Source: Candidatus Eremiobacterota bacterium (GTDB lineage Bacteria > Vulcanimicrobiota > Vulcanimicrobiia > Vulcanimicrobiales > Vulcanimicrobiaceae). From it: DNA of 64,000 nucleotides. Shown here in pieces: positions 1 through 6,947 of this stretch. The notes below the pieces were generated by a model, which saw only the letters and a list, made by a program, of their open reading frames with translations, ran no database searches and was not told the DNA's origin. Made by a program: the position numbers and the translations under genes. Positions within the stretch are counted from its first letter, which is position 1, and each line of letters opens with the position of its first letter. The stretch covers positions 221,300 to 285,299 of the forward strand of contig JAFAYE010000001.1 in assembly GCA_019240525.1 (NCBI GenBank). Reading direction: 5' to 3'.

Positions 1-3000
1 TGGCGATAGAGATGATAGTTGATGTAAAAGTCGCGGGGAAAGCCGGTGCCCGTGCACTCCCGCTCGTCCCAGGTCCCGTCTGGCCGCTGCCGTTCGCATA
101 GATAACCAAGACCCCGCTGGACTGCGGGGTGTTGCGCTCGGCCCGCCAGCTGAAGCGCGAGCACGGCCCAGCCGGTTTGGGACGCCGTGCTTTGACCGAT
201 GCCGGCAAACGATTCGTCGGCGTAGGAATGACAACTCTCGCCCCAACCGCCGTCGGAGTTCTGCACGGAGAGCAGCCATTCGGCGGCGCGTTCGATCATA
301 TCGTCACCTGTCTTGAGCGCCGCGAGCGCGGAGATGACGCACCACGTGCCGTAAATGTGGTTGACGCCCCAGCGTCCGTACCACGATCCCCACGGTTTCT
401 GCTCCTTACGTAGATACGCCAACCCACGGGCGACGGAGTGATTCGCCGGGTTGTAACCGAACGCCGCGAGCATCTCGAGCACGTGAGCGGTGACGTCCTC
501 GGTCGGCGGATCGATCATCGCGCCAAAATCGGAAAAGGGCATCTTGTAGAGCAGCTCGCGCGTGTTGTCGCGATCGAATGCCGCCCACGCACCGTTGCGC
601 GAATCCATCGCTAAGGTCCAGCGCCGGGCTCGCTCGACCGACGACGCGACCGCCGCGCGGTCGCCGCCTTCGAGCAGTGCCAGCACGACAATTGTCGTGT
701 CGTCGATGTCGGGATACGCGTCGTTGTCGAACTCAAATGCCCAACCGTTCCCGCGTCCATCCTTGCATTTCACGCGCCAGTCGCCCGGCGCGTCGTCGGG
801 AATCTGCTCGCGCAAGAGCCAATCAACGGCGCGTCGCATTGCCGGGTGCGACGGCTCGAAGCCGGCCAACGCGAGCACTCGTACTGCCCACGCGGTGTCC
901 CACACGGGCGACATGCACGCTAAGAACCGCCAGCCTTGCGCGTCGTCGATCGAAAAGCGTTTCATGCCGTCGATCCCTTTGCGCATCACGGGATGATCGA
1001 GCCCATACCCCATCAGATCGAGAGCGATCAGCGAGTAGACCCAAGGCGGCTGAATGCCCCCCCAACTGCCGTCGGCTTCTTGGTGCTCGACCACCCACTG
1101 CGCAATGCGCCGCATCGCTTTGTCGCGAAACGGCGGCTTCTCAATCCGCCCGTAGAGCTTGAGCATTTTTTCCGCGTAGAGCAGCCAGTGACGGCGCCCT
1201 CTGACGTGGCGCATCTCGCGCTGGGTTCCGGGTGCGATGATTTCACTCACGTCCATGCCGAGTTCGCGAATCGGTTGCTTCGTAAGGACGATCGTTAATG
1301 GGGCCACCGTTCCGCGCGCCCAACAGGCAAAATCGTAAAGATTGAACGGCACCCAAAGCGGAAAGTAGACAATTTCCGGGGGCACCGAGGGCACGCCCGA
1401 CCAGGGGTAGACCCCGAAAAGCGCGAGCCAGATCTTGGTGAAGACGCGCGCGTTCGCGACACCACCCGCCCGCAGAATCACGTCGAGCGCTTTGCGCATT
1501 TCTTCGCGTTGCGAATCGACCCCGAGAACCTTGAGCGCGACGTACGCTTCAATCGTCGTACTCAAGTCCGCAGGCCCATCGTAGTAGAGCGCCCACGACC
1601 CGTCGCTGCGCTGATGATGCATGATGTGAGCGATGGCGCCGGCACGGAACTCTTCGTGGGGAAGGCCGAGAAAACGAAAGAGCAGCACGTGTTCGGCCGT
1701 CATCGTCACGTTCGTCTCGAGCTCACCCGACCACCAGCCTTCAGTCGACTGTTCTTGGAGCAGCCACCCGATCGCGCGGTTAAGGGCTCGATCGACCGGC
1801 GGGTTAGGAGAAGCGCGACGGGCGCCATTGCCGCGCGAGATCGCTGCATGCTGCACGGCGAGGAGCGATTCGGCGGCGAGGGTGCCGCTGCGGACGGCGG
1901 ATTCCATGGTGTCGGCCCAGCCGGTTTGCGTCCACGACCCCGCAATGGCAACTGCAGGATGGAATGTCTGTTGTGCCGTGCGCGTGCAGCCGATGCGCGG
2001 CATCCACGTGGCTTCGGGGTTGCGCGTTACCGCACAGCGCGTCAGTTTCGCATCCTTGAGGGACGGCAGAAAAGTCTGCGTTTCGCGCCAGGCGAGCGAC
2101 TCGAGCTCGGCTGTGGGCATTTGCAGGTATTGATCGGCGGCGCTGATGCTGCAACAGAGATAGCCCGAGGCCTTTTCGAAGATCCATTGCAACGGCGATT
2201 CCAGCGCGGCGGCAAAGTCGAAGCCGATCGCGCCGGCATCGTGCCAAAGATGCACGTCGACAATTGGATAGGGATCGTACGCCTCGAGCCCCTTTACGCC
2301 GTAGCGTGACGGACTGCCCAGAATGCGCGCCGCCTGGCGCGGCGGTACGGCGAGCACGACGGCGTCGAAGTCCGCGACGTCGCCCCTCGAGAGCCTCAAA
2401 GTGACGCGGTCCGCCTCGGCTCCGTTCGGCGCGACGGCGGGTTCGACGGCAAGCACGGCCGTCGTCGTGTGCACCGCATCGAGAACGGCCACCGCCGCGG
2501 CGGCAAAACGTGCCAGCGGAACTTGCGAGAATCCAAATCGCGCCGCGCCGGCGTTGCCCAAAAATGCGGTCTGCAACACGAATATCGCGTCGGCAGCGGC
2601 GACGCGATCGTACGGCGCGTTCAGGGCCGGAATGAAGAAGGGATCCCAAAAGGCGCGACGCTCACCGGCGCCTTGATCGTTCTCTTGCAGCCAATCTTCG
2701 AACGTTGCAATCTCCGGCTTCGCGCTTCGAACGTGCGCTAGCGCTCGAGCCACGCTCAACTTTTCGCGCAGGGTCAGAAACGGATAGGCCGTAAACGACT
2801 CGAGGAGATGGAGCGGCGCGGGGAGCGCGCCGGCGCGCAGGCGACCTCGGCGCCCGTCTCGCGATAAGATTTGTGCGTCGAATCGATCTTGAAGGCGCAG
2901 CTCGCGCTCCATCCCGACGCGTTTGGCGAAATTGACGAACTCCGTGCAGCACGCGAGAAAGACATGCTGGCCATTGTCGACTTCTACGCCGTCGATTTCG

Positions 3001-3134
3001 AACGAGGTCGCCCTACCGCCGAGCAGCCGGCTGCGTTCGAAGAGCTCCACCCGCGCGCCGGCGTCCTTGAGGCGCAGCGCCGCCGCGAGGCCGGCGAGCC
3101 CGCCGCCGACGACCGCTACGCGCTCGAGAGCCAC
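1..3134 (-). CDS. hpnE-shc: HpnE-SHC fusion: hydroxysqualene dehydroxylase joined to squalene-hopene cyclase (3' end cut by window edge)
   Basis: I translated the frame from 3134 to base 3 and found no stop. Residues 1-426 are HpnE, the FAD enzyme that reduces hydroxysqualene to squalene: a Rossmann motif VVGGGLAGL at residues 8-16, then VDNGQHVFL. Residues from about 427 are squalene-hopene cyclase, which folds squalene to hopene at the membrane: QW-type repeats (for example EADGSWGG), the catalytic acid motif DIDD at residues 809-812 (bases 710-699), and the C-terminal motif GTGFPRDFYINYHLYR just before the edge. The cyclase part lacks only about 10-20 residues. The start is GTG at 3134, overlapping the end of hpnD. 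An in-frame GTG at 1856 could start a separate cyclase, but HpnE has no stop before it. Both families are confidently recognised; that the product stays one polypeptide is inference. Confidence 0.9.
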   Translation of the reverse strand, partial: MALERVAVVGGGLAGLAAALRLKDAGARVELFERSRLLGGRATSFEIDGVEVDNGQHVFLACCTEFVNFAKRVGMERELRLQDRFDAQILSRDGRRGRLRAGALPAPLHLLESFTAYPFLTLREKLSVARALAHVRSAKPEIATFEDWLQENDQGAGERRAFWDPFFIPALNAPYDRVAAADAIFVLQTAFLGNAGAARFGFSQVPLARFAAAAVAVLDAVHTTTAVLAVEPAVAPNGAEADRVTLRLSRGDVADFDAVVLAVPPRQAARILGSPSRYGVKGLEAYDPYPIVDVHLWHDAGAIGFDFAAALESPLQWIFEKASGYLCCSISAADQYLQMPTAELESLAWRETQTFLPSLKDAKLTRCAVTRNPEATWMPRIGCTRTAQQTFHPAVAIAGSWTQTGWADTMESAVRSGTLAAESLLAVQHAAISRGNGARRASPNPPVDRALNRAIGWLLQEQSTEGWWSGELETNVTMTAEHVLLFRFLGLPHEEFRAGAIAHIMHHQRSDGSWALYYDGPADLSTTIEAYVALKVLGVDSQREEMRKALDVILRAGGVANARVFTKIWLALFGVYPWSGVPSVPPEIVYFPLWVPFNLYDFACWARGTVAPLTIVLTKQPIRELGMDVSEIIAPGTQREMRHVRGRRHWLLYAEKMLKLYGRIEKPPFRDKAMRRIAQWVVEHQEADGSWGGIQPPWVYSLIALDLMGYGLDHPVMRKGIDGMKRFSIDDAQGWRFLACMSPVWDTAWAVRVLALAGFEPSHPAMRRAVDWLLREQIPDDAPGDWRVKCKDGRGNGWAFEFDNDAYPDIDDTTIVVLALLEGGDRAAVASSVERARRWTLAMDSRNGAWAAFDRDNTRELLYKMPFSDFGAMIDPPTEDVTAHVLEMLAAFGYNPANHSVARGLAYLRKEQKPWGSWYGRWGVNHIYGTWCVISALAALKTGDDMIERAAEWLLSVQNSDGGWGESCHSYADESFAGIGQSTASQTGWAVLALQLAGRAQHPAVQRGLGYLCERQRPDGTWDERECTGTGFPRDFYINYHLYR

Positions 3135-4006
3135 GACCGCACGACGACCCGAAGTTTCTCGGTCTTGGAGAGCGCCGCACGCGCGCGAAGCGGGAGCCCG
3201 GGATCGCGCTCGATCTTCTTGAGCAGTTCTTCGTAGATTCCCGCCATCGTTTGCACGCACGCCGCGGGACGGCGCGGGATATAGCGCAACACTTCGTAAC
3301 CGCTTGCGAAGTAACGGCGTGCCCGCTCGACGTTGAATCTGATCAGCTCCGACCAGCCCGGATAGATCAAGCCGTTGGCCAGCGCAGATTCCGAAATGCC
3401 GAACCGGCGAAGATCCTCCTGCGGAAGGTAGATTCGTTTCATGTCGACCGCGTCTTCGCGGACGTCGCGCAGAATATTGGTCAGCTGCAAGGCGAGGCCA
3501 AGATCGTCGGCGCGTTCGAGCGCGATCGGGTCGCAAAAGCCAAAGATGCGCACGCACATCCGGCCCACGACCGAAGCCACGAGATTGCAGTACGCGCGCA
3601 ACTCGTCGAACGTCTCGTAGCGCGAAGAGTTAAAATCCATCTCGACGCCGTCGATGAGCATCTGCAGCTCGCGCTCGGGAATCCCATATCGCTCAACCGC
3701 TTCGGCGAGGACGCGCAGGATCGGATCGTCGCCATAATCGCCCCGAACGCAGCGCGAGATACGCTCGCGATGGACGACGAGCCGAGAGGGCAGATTGTCG
3801 ATGCCGGCCGTGTCGGCCTCATCGTCAACCTGTCGCGCAAAATTGTAGAGCGCGTAGATGGCCATTCGTTCGTGGTATCCCAGGGAGATGAAGCCCCAGT
3901 AGAAGTTTCCGGCTTCGCGCTTGGCCATATCGCGGTTGAAGCGTTCGGCCCGGTCTTGTTCCGATTTCGGAATCGTCCTTCGTAACGCTCGTTGAAGGTT
4001 GATCAT
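3116..4006 (-). CDS. hpnD: Presqualene diphosphate synthase HpnD
   Basis: Trans-isoprenyl diphosphate synthase of the squalene/phytoene synthase family, 296 aa. In the HpnCDE route HpnD condenses two farnesyl diphosphates to presqualene diphosphate. The two metal-binding aspartate motifs are visible: DDEAD near residue 60 and NILRDVREDA near residue 175, followed by the family motif RIYLP. The ATG directly follows the TAG stop of hpnC (TAGATG), and its own stop lies inside the start region of hpnE-shc, so translation of the three is probably coupled. HpnC and HpnD are told apart here by position and similarity; the assignment follows the usual hpnC-hpnD-hpnE order. Confidence 0.93.
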   Translation of the reverse strand: MINLQRALRRTIPKSEQDRAERFNRDMAKREAGNFYWGFISLGYHERMAIYALYNFARQVDDEADTAGIDNLPSRLVVHRERISRCVRGDYGDDPILRVLAEAVERYGIPERELQMLIDGVEMDFNSSRYETFDELRAYCNLVASVVGRMCVRIFGFCDPIALERADDLGLALQLTNILRDVREDAVDMKRIYLPQEDLRRFGISESALANGLIYPGWSELIRFNVERARRYFASGYEVLRYIPRRPAACVQTMAGIYEELLKKIERDPGLPLRARAALSKTEKLRVVVRSWLSSA

Positions 4007-4837
4007 CTATGCAGTTCGGCCTCGCAAAAAGCTCTGTAATGCGGCACGCACCACCAGAGATACCTTTGTCGAGGCAGAAACGCTTGGCCGCGAACGCTCG
4101 GTCTTGTAGCCGATGGCCTGGATCGCATCGCAAATCGCCAGACCCCCCATCCGATAGAGCGCAAGTTGCAGTCGCAGCGCTCGTGGAACGAGTCGTTCCA
4201 GTTCCTCTCCCGACGCAAGCAGGGTGCGAGCGCGCTCCACCATGACTTGCGCGGCTCCCTCGATTCCCCTGGCATCGACGTCGGTATCCACAAGATATCG
4301 ACGGCCGATTTCGGCGTCGCGGCTGACATCCTGCGCGTGGTTCGCGAGTTGCAGACCGATGCAGACGTCGTCCGATAGCCGATCTGCTCGATCGCCGGTG
4401 ACGCCAAATACTGCCAGAACCATTCTGCCAACAGGCGCGGCTGAGAGACGGCAGTAACCGATGAGTTCCTCCCAATCACGATAGCGCGCGACGCGCTGGT
4501 CTTGAACGTTCGCGGCGATCAAGTCGAGAAAGGGGCGCGCGCTCATGTGGCATCGCTCGAGCGTCGGTTGTAAGGCGACAAGCACCGGATGGATCGGAAG
4601 GCCGCCGTCAAAAAGCGCCGCCACTTCGCTGCGCCAACGCTCCAATCGTTCCAGCGCGTTCGGCGCGCCGCCGCTTTCGTCGCCCAGATCGTCGGTCGTT
4701 CGGCAATAAGCATAAATCCGCATCAAGTCGCGGCGCTTTTCCGCGTCAACGAATCGCGATGCAACGCTAAAGTTCTCGTAGTGCCGGCGCGTCAGGACCG
4801 CGCAATACGCATCGGCGGCGTCGAGGCCGGCGTTCAC
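4007..4837 (-). CDS. hpnC: Hydroxysqualene synthase HpnC
   Basis: Squalene/phytoene synthase family protein of 276 aa, the second paralog in the operon. HpnC converts presqualene diphosphate to hydroxysqualene, the substrate of HpnE. The N-terminal HYENFSVAS stretch is typical of HpnC. The aspartate motifs are TTDDLGDE near residue 67 and NHAQDVSRD near residue 190, with RRYL following. The start is GTG at 4837, sharing four bases with the TGA stop of fni (GTGA). Function follows from family and operon position; the sequence shows no truncation. Confidence 0.92.
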   Translation of the reverse strand: MNAGLDAADAYCAVLTRRHYENFSVASRFVDAEKRRDLMRIYAYCRTTDDLGDESGGAPNALERLERWRSEVAALFDGGLPIHPVLVALQPTLERCHMSARPFLDLIAANVQDQRVARYRDWEELIGYCRLSAAPVGRMVLAVFGVTGDRADRLSDDVCIGLQLANHAQDVSRDAEIGRRYLVDTDVDARGIEGAAQVMVERARTLLASGEELERLVPRALRLQLALYRMGGLAICDAIQAIGYKTERSRPSVSASTKVSLVVRAALQSFLRGRTA

Positions 4838-5868
4838 GAAAGCAGCGTGCCGCGCAAATCGAGCGGTCGCCGCGCGCCGACGCAGAACATTGCGATACGG
4901 AGCGACTCGGCGAGCTCGAGCGCCAAGTCGTGTGCCGCCTTGCGCCCGCGAGCGGCGGCGCGAAGGAACGGGCCAGCGATGCCAACCAGATCGGCGCCGA
5001 GCGCGATCGCCTTGGCAGCGTCGAGGCCATTGCGAATACCACCGCTGGCGAAGAGCATGGCTTGCGGCGCGATCGCACGCGCTGCCACCAGCGCCTCAAC
5101 CGTTGGAATTCCCCAGCCCGCGAACGTGCGCGCAACGCGCGCGCGCCACGGCTCCTGGATGCGGTAACGCTCGACCTCACTCCACGACGTTCCACCCGCG
5201 CCGGCAATGTCGACGGCGGCCACGCCGGCATCGAAGAGCGCCCGTACATCGGCGGCCCCGATTCCCCAACCGACCTCCTTGACGACGATGGGAAAGTCGG
5301 CGCGTGCGCAAAGCTGGGAAATTCGCTCGAGCAAGCCGGCAAAGAGCGTGTCTCCCTCGGGCTGAAGCGCTTCTTGTAGCGGATTGAGATGTAAGACGAG
5401 CGCGTCGGCGCCGAGCATTTCGACCAAACGCCGGCAGTCCGAAACGTCGTATCCCTTGTTGAGTTGCACTGCCCCGAGATTAGCGAAGAGCGCGATGTCG
5501 GGAGCGAACGCGCGCGCTTCGAAGGTCTTTATGGCGTCGGGCGACTCCAGCAACGCACGGCCAGAGCCCAAGCCCATGGCAAATCCGCATTGCTGAGCGA
5601 CGCGCGCGAGGCGGCGGTTGATACGGGCGGCCTGCGGCGTCCCGCCAGTCATGCATGAGATCAGCAATGGTGCGGCGAGATGCCGTCCGAAGATCTCAGT
5701 AGAGCAATCGACATTGGCGAAGTCGATCTCCGGCAGCGCTCGATGACCAAACCGATACGCATCAAAGCCCGCGTGGATGCCTTTGGCCGCGATGTCGCGC
5801 TCGATGTTGATGCGTAGATGTTCCGCCTTGCGCGACGGCGTCGCGTCCTTATTCCGCCGGTCGGCCAA
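4834..5868 (-). CDS. fni: Type 2 isopentenyl-diphosphate delta-isomerase
   Basis: FMN- and NADPH-dependent isomerase (Idi-2) interconverting IPP and DMAPP, the building blocks for farnesyl diphosphate used by hpnC/hpnD. The early stretch RKAEHLRI, CMTGGT, the flavin-phosphate region FASGGIRNG, and AKAIALGADLVGIA near the C-terminus identify the family. The frame stays open upstream to 6012, but family alignment places the N-terminus just before RRNKDATPSRKAEHLRI, so I chose TTG at 5868, giving 344 aa, close to the usual 340-350. That start overlaps the stop of the upstream prenyl-synthase-like gene by 20 bases. The exact start is uncertain. Confidence 0.9.
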   Translation of the reverse strand: MADRRNKDATPSRKAEHLRINIERDIAAKGIHAGFDAYRFGHRALPEIDFANVDCSTEIFGRHLAAPLLISCMTGGTPQAARINRRLARVAQQCGFAMGLGSGRALLESPDAIKTFEARAFAPDIALFANLGAVQLNKGYDVSDCRRLVEMLGADALVLHLNPLQEALQPEGDTLFAGLLERISQLCARADFPIVVKEVGWGIGAADVRALFDAGVAAVDIAGAGGTSWSEVERYRIQEPWRARVARTFAGWGIPTVEALVAARAIAPQAMLFASGGIRNGLDAAKAIALGADLVGIAGPFLRAAARGRKAAHDLALELAESLRIAMFCVGARRPLDLRGTLLS

Positions 5869-6514
5869 CGTAACGAACAACTTCTTCAAAAGCCTGCAGG
5901 TGGTCCGCAGGCGCGTACTCGTGAAGAGGTGCGGCAGCGGTCGTAGGATTGCGAACCAGCCGCTCACCCGCCGTTGCAAACGCGCGTATTGCCGGAGCGG
6001 GCGCCCCAGCAATCACCGCTCCGGCTTCCATCGCCGCCGCGGTCAGCGCGCTCGCCGAGGCAATTTCGTCGTTGCGCTTAACAATCGCATCCAGAACGGC
6101 CTCGGCAACGAGACGCGCGGCCTTCAACCGCGCGCTGGGATTCTCCACATCGCTGGCGAGGCTTCGAAAGGCGAGCGCGTAATATGCGTCGCCGGCGTTG
6201 AGGCTCTGGCCCAAACCCCAACGCGCGACCGTCGGCGCGCATTCATCGGTGAGCTCGTCATGGAGCATCAGGAATCGGTCGAAGAGCTCGAAGGCGGCCG
6301 CAACGGGCAGCGCATCGGCGAGATTTCCGTCAGCCGCATCGCACGCCCACAGGACCAGAGAGGGGCGCACCCGATCGCGCACGTGCCGGTTTGGAAGTCG
6401 CTCTTCAATGATCTTGCCCGCGACCGAGGTCGTCGGAAAAATGATCTGCCGGAGGTATCGCTCGAGCGAAGCACGATGCCCGCTCAACGGCAATCGACAG
6501 CCGATCGAAGTCAT
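5849..6514 (-). CDS. Short polyprenyl-synthetase-like protein, probably catalytically degenerate
   Basis: Resembles the N-terminal two thirds of FPP/GGPP synthases: RPSLVLWACDAADG followed by LMLHDELTDE and a GDAYYALAF helix, which align with the RPxL and DDxxD regions. The first aspartate motif reads DELTD instead of DDxxD, and the basic residues normally following it are missing. The protein is 221 aa against about 300 for active enzymes, and the second aspartate motif (usually QxxDDxxD) is not present. It sits between the STAS gene and fni in the hopanoid operon. It may be a non-catalytic subunit, a regulator or a decayed farnesyl diphosphate synthase. Family membership is fairly clear; activity is doubtful. 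Confidence 0.75.
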   Translation of the reverse strand: MTSIGCRLPLSGHRASLERYLRQIIFPTTSVAGKIIEERLPNRHVRDRVRPSLVLWACDAADGNLADALPVAAAFELFDRFLMLHDELTDECAPTVARWGLGQSLNAGDAYYALAFRSLASDVENPSARLKAARLVAEAVLDAIVKRNDEIASASALTAAAMEAGAVIAGAPAPAIRAFATAGERLVRNPTTAAAPLHEYAPADHLQAFEEVVRYVGRPAE

Positions 6515-6518
6515 GCCG

Positions 6519-6923
6519 TCAGGTCCTTCGACCGTTCTCCGCCTCGTCGCCTTGTGGACCGGGCCATTCCGTCCGTGGAAGACGCTCCACCAAGTAGCGT
6601 TCGCGTTCCCGGGAAACCCCGAGCAACCCGTCGAGACTCGTCAACTCCAGTAATCGCCGCATATTACTCTCGCCGACGAGCGCTTCCAAGCGGCGCCCTG
6701 CGCCGTTGAGTCGTTTGTAAAGTCCAATTAGTTCGGCCAGAGCGGTCGAATCAAAGAAGCTCGCGTCGCGAAGGTCGACCAACACGTCGGATTCGGATCC
6801 CAGCGAGCTCAACGCGCTTCGCAATTGTTCGCGCGTTGCCACATCCCATTCGCCACGCAACGTGGCCACGCGCATTCCCTCAAAGCTGGAGGTGAGAATG
6901 CATTGCTCCTCTTCGCCGTACAC
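6519..6923 (-). CDS. STAS-domain protein (anti-sigma factor antagonist-like)
   Basis: A 134-aa single-domain STAS protein. The typical core is visible: VDLRDASFFDSTALAELIGL, with Ser59 at the position phosphorylated by anti-sigma kinases in SpoIIAA/RsbV-like proteins. No anti-sigma kinase or sigma factor is next to it. It is the first gene of the hopanoid cluster, four bases upstream of the prenyl-synthase-like gene, so it is probably cotranscribed. Start is GTG at 6923; an in-frame ATG lies near 6875. A stress or envelope regulatory role is inference; it could also be a STAS protein working with lipid transport. Confidence 0.85.
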   Translation of the reverse strand: MYGEEEQCILTSSFEGMRVATLRGEWDVATREQLRSALSSLGSESDVLVDLRDASFFDSTALAELIGLYKRLNGAGRRLEALVGESNMRRLLELTSLDGLLGVSRERERYLVERLPRTEWPGPQGDEAENGRRT

Positions 6924-6947
6924 TCCCGATAGTGTATCTCCCTATTT

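Noticed and set aside
129-1298. Several plus-strand frames of 70-200 residues
   Set aside because: They run antisense to the cyclase domain, are rich in Arg/Ser/Ala, lack ribosome sites and match no family.
1857-1920. A missing stop between hpnE and shc as a sequencing or assembly error
   Set aside because: The frame is clean on both sides and family motifs run up to and directly after the join, so no indel is needed; raw reads would still be worth checking.
1804-2649. A 281-residue minus-strand frame
   Set aside because: It is out of frame with HpnE, which I translated without a break over the same bases; its Arg-rich composition is that of a shadow frame.
3251-3985. Long plus-strand frame opposite hpnD
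   Set aside because: Shadow of a high-GC gene; the minus strand has both aspartate motifs of HpnD.
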